A stretch of 64,000 nt of DNA, from the NCBI RefSeq assembly GCF_963675585.1, contig NZ_OY776414.1:475001-539000 (forward strand), written 5' to 3'. The position numbers and the translations under genes are program-made. The DNA is from an uncultured Draconibacterium sp. GTDB taxonomy: Bacteria > Bacteroidota > Bacteroidia > Bacteroidales > Prolixibacteraceae. The notes beneath the pieces were generated by a model that did no database searches, was not told the DNA's origin, and was given only the letters and a program-made list of their open reading frames with translations. Below, piece after piece: positions 30,340-38,687 of the stretch. The first letter of the stretch is position 1, and every line of letters starts with the position of its first letter.

Positions 30340-30375
30340 TCAATCTCATTCAATCTACCTCAATCTCATTCAATC
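30340..30375. repeat. 16-bp tandem direct repeat
   Basis: TCAATCTCATTCAATC occurs at 30340-30355 and again, identical, at 30360-30375, separated by 4 bp. It lies in the divergent gap between mltG and the flavodiiron gene. Confidence 0.7.
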
Positions 30376-30461
30376 CAGATAATCCTCCTAACATTTGCTT
30401 AACTATCTTTCTAAATAAGCCGCTTTCAAATAATTGTGCTAATCATGTTGGCTAAATTCAC

Positions 30462-30469
30462 TAATTTTG
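30462..30469 (+). promoter_or_regulatory. -7 promoter box (TAATTTTG) of the flavodiiron gene
   Basis: Exact TAnnTTTG match, 27 nt before the ATG at 30497. No convincing -33 partner at standard spacing. Confidence 0.5.
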
Positions 30470-30496
30470 CTGCCGTATTAAGAAAAACTGAAAATT

Positions 30497-31705
30497 ATGC
30501 TGCAAGTCAATCTAGCCGAAGACATTTATTATTTGGGTTTTAACGACCGTCGTACACATTTATTTGAAAATATTTGGCCCATTCCACATGGGGTTTCATA
30601 TAACAGTTATTTATTGGTTGATGAAAAAATTGCGTTGGTTGATACTGTAGAACGCGCATTTATCGATGATTATTTAGACGCAATTGAAGAAATTATTGGA
30701 GAACGCGAAGTTGATTATCTGATTATTAACCACATGGAGCCGGACCATTCGGGAGCTTTAAAAGCAATTGTACACCGTTATCCGAATATTACGCTGGTAG
30801 GAAACAAAAAAACTTTTGGTTTTGTGGAAAGCTATTACATGAAACCGGAAAATATTTTGATGGTACACGACGATCATGTACTCGATTTGGGGAAACATAA
30901 ATTGCAATTTCAAATGATTCCGATGGTACACTGGCCCGAAACAATGGTGACCTACGAAGAGAATCATGGTATTTTGTTCTCGGGTGATGCCTTTGGTAGT
31001 TATGGTACAATGGACGGTGGTATTTTCGACGATGAAATCAACCTTGATTTTTACGAAGTGGAAGTAATGCGTTATTTCACAAACATTGTTGGAAAATATT
31101 GTCCGCACACTCAGCGTGCCATTAAAAAACTGGCCGGACTTGATATTAAAATGATTGCTGCCACGCATGGTCCGATTTGGCGCAGCGATTTAAACTGGAT
31201 ATTAAAACGATACAACAAATGGAGTTCATACGACCTTGATCGTGGAGTTGTGATTGTGTATGGTTCGATGTACGGAAATACCAAAAAAATGGCCGAAGTT
31301 ATTGCGCGTCAGATTTCGGTTCGTGGTATCAAAAATATAAGGGTGTACGATGCTTCAAAAACGCACTCGTCGTATATTATAAACGATATTTTTAAGTACA
31401 AAGGTTTTATTGTGGGAAGTGCCGCATACAACAATGCAATGTTCCCGGCTGTTGAAACACTGCTTACTACCGTTGAACACATGGCACCTAAAAACCATTA
31501 TTTAGGAATATTTGGAAACTATTCGTGGAATGGTGGCGGTGTTAAAAATCTACAAACCTTTGCCGAAAAAATTAAATGGGACATGGTTTACGAACCCATT
31601 GAAGAAAAAGGAAACATGAAAGTGGCCACACAGGAAGAGTTAATTAACCTGGCAAATGCCATGGCTGATAGATTGCTTGAAATGCCACCTGCTGAAAAGT
31701 TATAA
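30497..31705 (+). CDS. Flavodiiron protein (A-type flavoprotein)
   Basis: 402 residues. The N-terminal metallo-beta-lactamase-like domain holds the di-iron site: His79, Glu81, Asp83 and His84 in NHMEPDHSG, His145 in MVHWPE, Asp164 in SGDAFGS and a late His in AATHGPIW. The C-terminal flavodoxin domain (about residue 252 on) has the FMN phosphate loop YGSMYGNTKK. Two-domain flavodiiron proteins reduce O2 to water and/or NO to N2O using electrons from rubredoxin or similar carriers, protecting anaerobes and microaerophiles. Which gas is preferred cannot be read from sequence. Confidence 0.95.
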   Translation: MLQVNLAEDIYYLGFNDRRTHLFENIWPIPHGVSYNSYLLVDEKIALVDTVERAFIDDYLDAIEEIIGEREVDYLIINHMEPDHSGALKAIVHRYPNITLVGNKKTFGFVESYYMKPENILMVHDDHVLDLGKHKLQFQMIPMVHWPETMVTYEENHGILFSGDAFGSYGTMDGGIFDDEINLDFYEVEVMRYFTNIVGKYCPHTQRAIKKLAGLDIKMIAATHGPIWRSDLNWILKRYNKWSSYDLDRGVVIVYGSMYGNTKKMAEVIARQISVRGIKNIRVYDASKTHSSYIINDIFKYKGFIVGSAAYNNAMFPAVETLLTTVEHMAPKNHYLGIFGNYSWNGGGVKNLQTFAEKIKWDMVYEPIEEKGNMKVATQEELINLANAMADRLLEMPPAEKL

Positions 31706-31724
31706 GGATTTACTTTTATACATC

Positions 31725-31765
31725 AAACAAAAAGCTACTCTTTACGAGTGGCTTTTTGTTTTTTA
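31725..31765. terminator. Strong intrinsic terminator after the flavodiiron gene
   Basis: A 16-bp stem with a single G-U pair (31725-31740 with 31746-31761, loop TTTAC) is followed by T residues. It lies between converging genes. Confidence 0.85.
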
Positions 31766-31800
31766 GAGGGAGTTCTTCAATCGGCATGTGTAAGAATGAA

Positions 31801-32364
31801 TTATTCAGCCTTACCTTCTTTCCTTTTTCTGTACAGAAAGTAATTCCATGTTGCCAAACCAAGTAAACAAATTGCCATAAATATTCCTGTAACATACATC
31901 TTCTCGGCAGGAATTTGTAATGAAATAAGCAAGCTGCCGACCGAAATTACCCCGGAAAAAATGGCGTACGCTATATTGTTATAATACCATGCATACGGGA
32001 AAAAGTGTGCACCGGTAATAATGGCATAGGTCATTAAAAAATAATCGGGGTGTTTTAATAGAACAAAAATCAAAAATGGGAAATAAAATAGCTGAGCAAA
32101 ATTTAACCAAAGTCCGAGCGGCTGTAGCGGATTATTTGGAATTTTCCAGGTGGTTTTAAATAGCTTTGATAAACCAAGAGCAAGTGGTAACAACATTCCT
32201 CCAACAATAAAAGTGAATACACTTCGGTCGTATGCCGAAAAAGGCAGGCGCCAAACAAAAGAAATGCACATCCAGATAAGTGCAGCAGCTACTATAAAAT
32301 CAATGCCATTCTTTGCTTTCACCGAAACATCGGTTCTTAATACATTCAGTTGTTCTTTTTGCAT
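31801..32364 (-). CDS. Polytopic membrane protein, unknown (DUF7010-like)
   Basis: 187 residues with about six helices and a basic C-terminus (YRKRKEGKAE). Segments such as FVWRLPFSAYDRSVFTF and GAHFFPYAWYYN are reminiscent of the DUF7010 membrane family, but this is a weak recollection. It follows the ECF sigma pair on the same strand after a 49-bp gap and could belong to that transcript. Confidence 0.55.
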   Translation of the reverse strand: MQKEQLNVLRTDVSVKAKNGIDFIVAAALIWMCISFVWRLPFSAYDRSVFTFIVGGMLLPLALGLSKLFKTTWKIPNNPLQPLGLWLNFAQLFYFPFLIFVLLKHPDYFLMTYAIITGAHFFPYAWYYNNIAYAIFSGVISVGSLLISLQIPAEKMYVTGIFMAICLLGLATWNYFLYRKRKEGKAE

Positions 32365-32413
32365 TTTATATGGTTTTAAAATTTAATCTTTTATGAAATT
32401 GAATATTTGCTTC

Positions 32414-33010
32414 TTATTGTTTTAAATCGTCACGAAAACGTAGAATTTCATTAAGCATTTTCAATTCTCTTACAATTGCTGAACGAACAAAGTAGCCTGC
32501 TATAAACGCACCCAAAACATAACTTAAGTCGATGAGAACAAGAAGCCAAAGCGGAAACCAGGTGGCAAATTCAGGGGTGAGCATGTAAAAACCAATGGAA
32601 TACAAAAGTACAACTCCGATGGTTACCGGGCCGTGTATTTTTTTTCGGAAACTGTAATACCTTAAAAACGAATTGTTGTTGCTGTTTACCGTAGCAGTAA
32701 GATCGATTTTCTGATTAAAACAGATACTAAAGATTTCAATTAGTACACGCAGAGCAAGGCTTCCAATCATAAGAAGCGATCCCAAATGACTAAATGACTG
32801 CTGAAATTTTGCTACATATACAAAATAGAGCGAAATGATTAGCAGTACTCCCAATAGTATTGTAATGTTGCCAAGCTGAATACGCAGTGTTCTGTTTTTC
32901 TTTTTTGTGGCCTGTTCAATGATCGCTTCCGTATCCTGAACCGCCTTGCTCTGAATATGTTGTTTATTATTCTTCCAAAGCGTTTTTATGTCGTTAAAAT
33001 CAGAAGTCAT
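32414..33010 (-). CDS. Membrane protein translationally coupled to an ECF sigma factor (possible anti-sigma)
   Basis: 198 residues: a soluble N-terminal 40 residues with IKTLWKNN, then about four helices, and a short cytoplasmic C-terminus (ELKMLNEILRFRDDLKQ). The start overlaps the end of the sigma gene by 11 bp, strong evidence of coupling. In Bacteroidota a membrane protein in this position often restrains its sigma factor. It lacks a recognisable zinc anti-sigma motif, so the anti-sigma role is positional inference. Confidence 0.65.
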   Translation of the reverse strand: MTSDFNDIKTLWKNNKQHIQSKAVQDTEAIIEQATKKKNRTLRIQLGNITILLGVLLIISLYFVYVAKFQQSFSHLGSLLMIGSLALRVLIEIFSICFNQKIDLTATVNSNNNSFLRYYSFRKKIHGPVTIGVVLLYSIGFYMLTPEFATWFPLWLLVLIDLSYVLGAFIAGYFVRSAIVRELKMLNEILRFRDDLKQ

Positions 33011-33512
33011 TTTTCAATTGTTTTTTTAGATTTTTTTTGATTCTGTGAATTTTCACCCGCAAATTAACAGCGCTGATTCCCATTACTTCTGAAATGTCAT
33101 CGTAATCGGCTTCTTCAAGTACCAGCATAATTATTAGTCTGTCAATTTCGCAAAGCTGTCCAATTGCCAGGTAGAGCGATGAATAATCATTTGTCGCTAT
33201 TTCCGGTTCCTGGCTGCTTTTTAATTCGGATACCTCAAGTGTAGCAGCTGTTTTACTTTTTGTGTCGCGAATGTATTTTAAACAGGTGTTTACCGTAATT
33301 CGGTATATCCAGGTTTTGTAGCTCGAAGCACCTTTGAATTTTTCAAGCGCATTCCACGTATTTATAAAAATCTCCTGTGTGAGATCTTTTGCCTCTTCCT
33401 GGTTTCCTTTTACATAACCCAAACACATTTGCAAAACCATTGCGTAATAGTTTTTGTAAAGCGAATCAAATAAGGCTTTATTGGTTGCGTCTTTTGTTTT
33501 TAAATGTGGCAT
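33000..33512 (-). CDS. ECF-type RNA polymerase sigma factor
   Basis: 170 residues. Region 2 is near residues 12-80 (MCLGYVKGNQEEAKDLTQEIFINTW with the SYKTWIYRITVNTCLKYIR core) and region 4 near 110-165 (CEIDRLIIMLVLEEADYDDISEVMG, then a helix-turn-helix VNLRVKIHRIKKNLKKQL). This is the standard extracytoplasmic-function layout, alternative sigma factor responding to an envelope or environmental cue. The signal is unknown. The region upstream holds a partly palindromic GGTAT/ATACC element within 50 bp of the start. Confidence 0.92.
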   Translation of the reverse strand: MPHLKTKDATNKALFDSLYKNYYAMVLQMCLGYVKGNQEEAKDLTQEIFINTWNALEKFKGASSYKTWIYRITVNTCLKYIRDTKSKTAATLEVSELKSSQEPEIATNDYSSLYLAIGQLCEIDRLIIMLVLEEADYDDISEVMGISAVNLRVKIHRIKKNLKKQLKNDF

Positions 33513-33861
33513 TTTTGTCTTAATCCTGGTATTATACCTGCAAGCGCCGGCAATTGTTTTTATAGCAACTGTTTCTCTTTTTGCATATCATCATATTCTA
33601 CTTCTCTTCCAAATTATAATTGTGTTTTTTGTCTTTGAACCCAAATGCCCGATTTTGTTACACCTTGGAGTAAATAAATTTGAATATGTTAAAAGTATTC
33701 AGAATCTGAGTGAAAAAAGAGATTAATTTGAACTGATTTGGTGTAGGTTTTAATTGATTGTTAGGAATAGAAAAAAGGAAAGGCAAATTCTTGAAATAGC
33801 CTTGTTGCATTTTCTGTAATAATTTATTGTTTGAAGAGTATTAAGGTTGAAAATAGGCGAC
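33513..33861. other. Intergenic region upstream of the ECF sigma gene
   Basis: 349 AT-rich bases. Nearest the sigma gene is a short interrupted inverted repeat (GGTAT at 33529-33533, ATACC at 33534-33538 or nearby) that might be an operator. No consensus -7 box, RNA gene or supported ORF is visible. Confidence 0.35.
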
Positions 33862-34371
33862 TTAGTTTTCCTGTGGTGTGTTTTGGTTCGGGGTATTTTT
33901 ATTTTTCATTTTTTTCAATTCGCTTTCAATTTGTTCATATTCCGATGGGCTTAATCCAAACCATGAGGCAATGGCACCAAAAGTTGAAAAAGTATTCGAA
34001 TCGATAGGTAAATCGCCTTTTATCAAACCAAAAATAGTTGTTAATACCACTTCGTTGGGTGTACTTGTTAAAAAAGCAGTCTTTCGTTTTCCGTAAATTT
34101 TGTTGTAACTGTTGGCAAACAAAATGTAATCGGTAAGTTTCGACGAATCAAAAACTAAATCGGAATGCTCGAAATCCATAATTACATTAAAGTTTGGAGA
34201 ATAGTTGCTTTGAATACTAATTTCTTTTTTAATATCGATAATATCTTGCATTAAAATGGGGCCGTTGTATTGTTCAATTATGATATTGCAACTTGGAATA
34301 ATCTTATAATTAACATTATTCTCCTTCGGAATTCTATTATGCATTTGATCTAATGGTTGCCTGCAATTCAC
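33862..34371 (-). CDS. Hypothetical soluble protein, STAS-like length and fold pattern
   Basis: 169 residues without signal peptide or membrane segments. A beta-alpha pattern at residues 22-120 (YKIIPSCNIIIEQYNGPI, NVIMDFEHSDL, KTAFLTSTPN) vaguely resembles SpoIIAA/STAS-type or similar small alpha/beta proteins seen in Bacteroidota. The tail is low complexity (Lys, Asn, Gln, Pro). A shorter start at Met10 is equally possible. No function assigned. It diverges from the SGNH hydrolase gene. Confidence 0.55.
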   Translation of the reverse strand: MNCRQPLDQMHNRIPKENNVNYKIIPSCNIIIEQYNGPILMQDIIDIKKEISIQSNYSPNFNVIMDFEHSDLVFDSSKLTDYILFANSYNKIYGKRKTAFLTSTPNEVVLTTIFGLIKGDLPIDSNTFSTFGAIASWFGLSPSEYEQIESELKKMKNKNTPNQNTPQEN

Positions 34372-34606
34372 AGATAAAATCGGTAAATTATTGAGCTTTT
34401 AATAAGGTTGTTTAATTTATCTCGTCCGGTTCGAAAATACTAAATTCAAAGGGATTTACAAATTCTAACATGATTAAATTCATGTTTTTTTATACCTTAT
34501 TTTATCTTGATTTTTATTCCCTGTTTTTTGTCTTTTAGGTGTTATTCTTGTCGTAACTACAAAGTATTTATTAGTTTTAACCGAATAATATTTTAATTAA
34601 TTTCCA

Positions 34607-35368
34607 ATGAACCTAAATCGTAGAAATTTCCTCATGAAGTCAGGAGTGGGAGCTGCTGCTTTGGCAACTATTCCTGCTATCGTTTCAGCAAGTATAAGTA
34701 CTTCCGCTAAGTCAAATAAATTAGTTTTAAACTCAAAAGATATTGTTCTCTTTCAAGGCGATTCGATAACAGATGCCGGACGCGACAAGGAGAAACAATT
34801 TGCTAATAACCAGTGGTCTTTTGGCATGGGATATGCTTTGCTGGCTGCTTCGAAGATGTTACATGTTTTGGCCGAAAAAGAGCTGACTATTTATAATAGG
34901 GGAATTAGTGGAAACAAGGTGTATCAGTTGGCAGATCGCTGGGATAAAGATTGTATTGACTTAAAACCAAATGTATTAAGTATTCTGATTGGTGTTAACG
35001 ATTACTGGCACAAAAGAAACGGCAATTACGATGGTACAGTTGAAATCTATGAAAACGACTATCGTGCATTGCTAAAACGAACTCAAAAAGCATTTCCGGG
35101 GATTCAATTGGTACTTTGCGAGCCGTTTTATGTGTTGGAAACCACTGCTGTTGATGAAACCTGGGTAGAACCAATGAAAAAATACCAGGCTGCAGCCAAG
35201 CGTATTTCCGATGAGTTTAACACCATTTGGGTACCATTCCAAAAAGTATTCGACGAAGCCATTAAACATGCGCCCGGAAAATACTGGACCGGCGACGGAG
35301 TTCACCCTTCAATGGCAGGAGCTCAACTAATGGCCGAAGCCTGGTTAAAAGCTGTTGGTATTGAGTAG
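34607..35368 (+). CDS. Tat-exported SGNH/GDSL hydrolase
   Basis: 253 residues. The N-terminus NRRNFLMKSG followed by a hydrophobic stretch is a twin-arginine signal. SGNH blocks are in order: FQGDSITDAG (catalytic Ser), GISGNKV (Gly), IGVNDYWHK (Asn) and DGVHPSMAG (catalytic Asp/His). Such enzymes remove acyl or acetyl groups, commonly from polysaccharides. In Bacteroidota many deacetylate plant or host glycans. The gene is monocistronic with its own terminator. Confidence 0.9.
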   Translation: MNLNRRNFLMKSGVGAAALATIPAIVSASISTSAKSNKLVLNSKDIVLFQGDSITDAGRDKEKQFANNQWSFGMGYALLAASKMLHVLAEKELTIYNRGISGNKVYQLADRWDKDCIDLKPNVLSILIGVNDYWHKRNGNYDGTVEIYENDYRALLKRTQKAFPGIQLVLCEPFYVLETTAVDETWVEPMKKYQAAAKRISDEFNTIWVPFQKVFDEAIKHAPGKYWTGDGVHPSMAGAQLMAEAWLKAVGIE

Positions 35369-35433
35369 TTCAAATAGTAATTGAATAGCTCCATTATTGC
35401 TAAATAGTTTCTTTAGTTGAAAAAGAAACATCC

Positions 35434-35477
35434 CGGTTTCAAATTCTGTATTGCAGAGTTTGAAACCGTTTTTTTTT
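35434..35477 (+). terminator. Intrinsic terminator of the SGNH hydrolase gene
   Basis: A 15-bp stem with one G-U pair (35434-35448 with 35454-35468, loop TATTG) is followed by T9. Confidence 0.85.
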
Positions 35478-35714
35478 GCTTACCCCAAGCAGTATTTTTT
35501 CCTGTATTTTATTTATTCCTACATCAATTCATCAAACTTTTTATCTCCAACCAGATCTGTTGCGCCACATTGGGCGGGTAAGTAAATTCTTTAATACAGT
35601 TATCTATTCAATAAAACCACTAGTTGCTTTGCCTGAATTATTATGCGCTATTGTTTAAAAGGCGAGTTGTTTGTATTGGGCGCTACGGAGTTATGGTTGG
35701 TCTGTTTGGGAGGA

Positions 35715-35742
35715 TTTGAGGCTGGCCGTTGCTGTAATTTTG
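35715..35742 (+). promoter_or_regulatory. P-type ATPase promoter (TTTG, 16 bp, TAATTTTG)
   Basis: The -7 box matches TAnnTTTG exactly and has a TTTG -33 element at slightly short spacing. The ATG is 24 nt downstream. Confidence 0.6.
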
Positions 35743-35765
35743 TTGCAAAATAAAAACAGAATAAA

Positions 35766-38474
35766 ATGAATAACAACAACTGGCACAACAAACATGTAAA
35801 TGAAGTTACTGGCATTTATAATGTCGATCTTGATATCGGGCTTAGTAAAGAGCAAGTGCAGTCTGGTGCTGATCGGTTTGGGAAAAATATAATAAGTACG
35901 CAAGGTGGTGAAACCTGGTATTCGCAACTATTAAAACAATTTAACCAACCCCTGGTATACATTCTTCTTGTGGCTTCGGTTGCAGTAGGTTTTATGGGAG
36001 AGTGGGTTGAGTTTTTTGCCATTTTGGGTGTGGTAATCATAAACGCAGTAATTGGATTTGTACAGGAACTAAAGGCGCACAAAGCGATTAAAGCTTTATC
36101 TTCTGTTTCCGGGCAGAATGCAACCGTAATCCGGGATGGTGTTCGTCAACAAATCAATGCAGATGATTTGGTCCCGGGCGATGTGGTGGCATTACAGAGT
36201 GGAGATAAAGTGCCCGCCGACCTGCGTTTGGTGCAGGTTAAGGATTTGCAGGTTGATGAAGCTACACTAACGGGAGAGTCGGTGCCGGTGTGTAAACAAA
36301 GCAATACGCTGGAGGCTGATCTTGTATTGGGCGACAGAAGTAATATGGCATATTCATCGGGTTTGGTAACCTATGGTACTGCCAAAGGAATTGTGGTAGA
36401 AACCGGAGATCGGACAGAGATTGGAAAAATCAATGAAATGATTTCGTCTGCCGATATTCTTGAAACGCCTTTAACCCGGAAAATCACCAGGTTTAGTCAT
36501 TTTTTATTGTGGATAATATTAGGATTAGCCGGTGTAACAATGTTGGCTGGTTTGTTGCGTGGCTTACCGTTGAATGTTGTATTTATGGAGGCGGTGGCAC
36601 TTGCAGTTGGCGCCATCCCGGAAGGTTTACCCGCAGTTGTAACAATTACTTTGGCCATTGGTGTTGCCCGAATGGCACAGCGGCGGGCAATTATTCGAAA
36701 ACTACCTGCCGTTGAAACACTGGGAAGTACAACTATTATTTGTTCCGATAAAACAGGTACGCTTACCCAAAATCAAATGACTGTGCAGAAAGTATTTATT
36801 GGAGAATCAGTAGTAAGTGTTTCCGGAAGCGGATATTGTCCCATAGGAAAATTTACCACTAACGGAAGTGAAATTCACAAGTCAGAATTGCCGCTATTGG
36901 ATGAACTCTTGATTTCAGGGGTGCTTTGTAACGACTCGAATCTCATTAAAAGCGAAAAAATATGGAACATTGAAGGAGACCCGACAGAAGGAGCACTGCT
37001 TACTTCAGGCACAAAATTAGGTTTTGAACAGAGTCACTTAAACGATGTGTTTCCGCGCATTGATACGATCCCTTTTGAATCGGAATACAAGTATATGGCT
37101 ACCCTGCACAAAGCCGATGGAAAAAATATTGCGTACGTAAAAGGGGCGGTTGAAAGTTTGGTGCCAGCTTCGAGTGTGGCCTTGAACGAAAAGGGAGAGC
37201 TTGTGCCAATAAAACGCGAGATGATTATGAAGATGGTCGAAGATCTGGCATCGCAAGGTTTGCGTGTACTGGCTTTTGCCCGCAAGGAATTTGCTTCAAC
37301 TCAAAACTGTATTTCACACAAAGACGTGGATGAGAATCTTCTGTTTTTGGGGCTGCAGGCAATGATAGATCCTCCGCGTGAAGAGGCAATTACTGCTGTC
37401 GCGGCCAGTCAGAATGCCGGCATTACAGTTAAAATGATTACCGGTGACCATGTTGGAACTGCAACCGCAATTGCAAAAAAACTTGGAATTGTGAAAGATG
37501 AAGATTGCCGGAATGAAACAGTTGGAATAACTGGTGTTGAATTGTCAAAAATGAATGATGCAGAACTGAAAGATGCGGCAATAAAATTCAATGTTTTTGC
37601 CCGTGTAAGTCCGTCTCAGAAACTTGATTTGGTCCGATTCCTTCAGGCAGAAGGAAACACGGTGGCAATGACCGGGGATGGTGTGAATGATGCGCCTGCA
37701 TTACGACAGGCCGACATTGGAATTGCTATGGGAATTAGCGGAACCGATGTTACCAAAGAAACAGCAGATATGGTTTTAACTGACGATAATTTTGCAAGCA
37801 TTGAAGCAGCTGTGGAAGAGGGGCGGGGTGTTTACGATAACCTTATAAAGTTTATTACCTGGACCTTGCCCACAAATATGACGGAAGGAGGAGTTATTCT
37901 CATTGCTTCCATTCTTGGAATTGCATTGCCATTGATGCCCTTGCAGTTGCTCTGGATCAATATGTCAACTTCTGTGTTGCTAGGGGCAACGCTGGCTTTC
38001 GAAAAAAAGGAACCTGGTATTATGTCTCGTCCACCAGTTCCATCGGGAAACGCCATTTTGTCGCGCGGTGGAATTCGAAAAATAATTGTTATGAGCATCC
38101 TTTTGATTGCTGCGGTTTTCGGTGTCTTTACTTTGATAATGAATTCAGGCAGAGGTATTGATGTGGCACGTACCGGGGCGGTTAATATGATTGTGTTTGG
38201 CGAAATATTCTACCTATTGGCACTTCGCTCGCTAAGGCACTCTGCATTTAAAATTGGTTTCTTCTCGAATATGTATCTAATTGGTGGAGTAGTTATTATG
38301 GCTTTGTTACAATTGGGAATAACCTACTGGGGGGCAATGAATACCGTGTTTCAAACAAGCCCGTTGAATTTGAGCGAATGGGGAATGATACTGGGAGTTG
38401 GAGCATTGCTTTATGGTACAATTGAATTGTTTAAAAAAGTAACACAAAATCAAACCAAGGGCCAGGCATTCTGA
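35766..38474 (+). CDS. P2A-type cation-transporting ATPase (CtpF/Ca2+-ATPase-like)
   Basis: 902 residues. Cation ATPase N-terminal domain, actuator with TLTGESVPV (169-172 TGES), M4 motif AIPEGLPA (285-289), phosphorylated Asp328 in SDKTGTLT, a KGA nucleotide-binding element and hinge MTGDGVNDAPAL. M4 and the NMTE segment in M5 resemble Ca2+ pumps of the SERCA/PMR1 class. In M6 the usual N-x-x-T-D is INMSTS, replacing the Asp that co-ordinates site II Ca2+, as in the mycobacterial CtpF subgroup. It exports a divalent or monovalent cation by ATP hydrolysis; Ca2+ is plausible but the altered M6 leaves it open. A universal stress protein follows after 213 bp. Confidence 0.88.
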   Translation: MNNNNWHNKHVNEVTGIYNVDLDIGLSKEQVQSGADRFGKNIISTQGGETWYSQLLKQFNQPLVYILLVASVAVGFMGEWVEFFAILGVVIINAVIGFVQELKAHKAIKALSSVSGQNATVIRDGVRQQINADDLVPGDVVALQSGDKVPADLRLVQVKDLQVDEATLTGESVPVCKQSNTLEADLVLGDRSNMAYSSGLVTYGTAKGIVVETGDRTEIGKINEMISSADILETPLTRKITRFSHFLLWIILGLAGVTMLAGLLRGLPLNVVFMEAVALAVGAIPEGLPAVVTITLAIGVARMAQRRAIIRKLPAVETLGSTTIICSDKTGTLTQNQMTVQKVFIGESVVSVSGSGYCPIGKFTTNGSEIHKSELPLLDELLISGVLCNDSNLIKSEKIWNIEGDPTEGALLTSGTKLGFEQSHLNDVFPRIDTIPFESEYKYMATLHKADGKNIAYVKGAVESLVPASSVALNEKGELVPIKREMIMKMVEDLASQGLRVLAFARKEFASTQNCISHKDVDENLLFLGLQAMIDPPREEAITAVAASQNAGITVKMITGDHVGTATAIAKKLGIVKDEDCRNETVGITGVELSKMNDAELKDAAIKFNVFARVSPSQKLDLVRFLQAEGNTVAMTGDGVNDAPALRQADIGIAMGISGTDVTKETADMVLTDDNFASIEAAVEEGRGVYDNLIKFITWTLPTNMTEGGVILIASILGIALPLMPLQLLWINMSTSVLLGATLAFEKKEPGIMSRPPVPSGNAILSRGGIRKIIVMSILLIAAVFGVFTLIMNSGRGIDVARTGAVNMIVFGEIFYLLALRSLRHSAFKIGFFSNMYLIGGVVIMALLQLGITYWGAMNTVFQTSPLNLSEWGMILGVGALLYGTIELFKKVTQNQTKGQAF

Positions 38475-38569
38475 TTTGTGGAAAACAAGCGCAATAAATT
38501 GTTTGGCACATTGGACTAAAAGGGGCTTTTGATGAGCCTCCCGGGTTAGATTACGAGGTGCAGATTGAA

Positions 38570-38577
38570 TAAGTTTG
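38570..38577 (+). promoter_or_regulatory. -7 promoter box (TAAGTTTG), candidate for the universal stress protein gene
   Basis: Matches TAnnTTTG, 110 nt before the ATG, implying a long leader. No clear -33 element. Confidence 0.4.
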
Positions 38578-38687
38578 TATCAAATAAAAAGAACAACTGA
38601 ACAGTTTGACAAAAACAAAATAGAATTGAAAAATAGCTTTTGCAAAAGAAAACAAATAGAATGTCTTACCAATAAAAAAACAGTATT

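Larger units (their letters stand above)
35369..35765. other. Intergenic region before the P-type ATPase
   Basis: 397 bp hold the SGNH terminator and, near the 3' end, a promoter with TTTG (35715-35718), 16 bp, then TAATTTTG (35735-35742). The middle 200 bp contain a short open frame with no coding character that I reject. Confidence 0.45.

Noticed and set aside
32150-32386. Frame opposite the DUF7010-like gene
   Set aside because: Antisense shadow.
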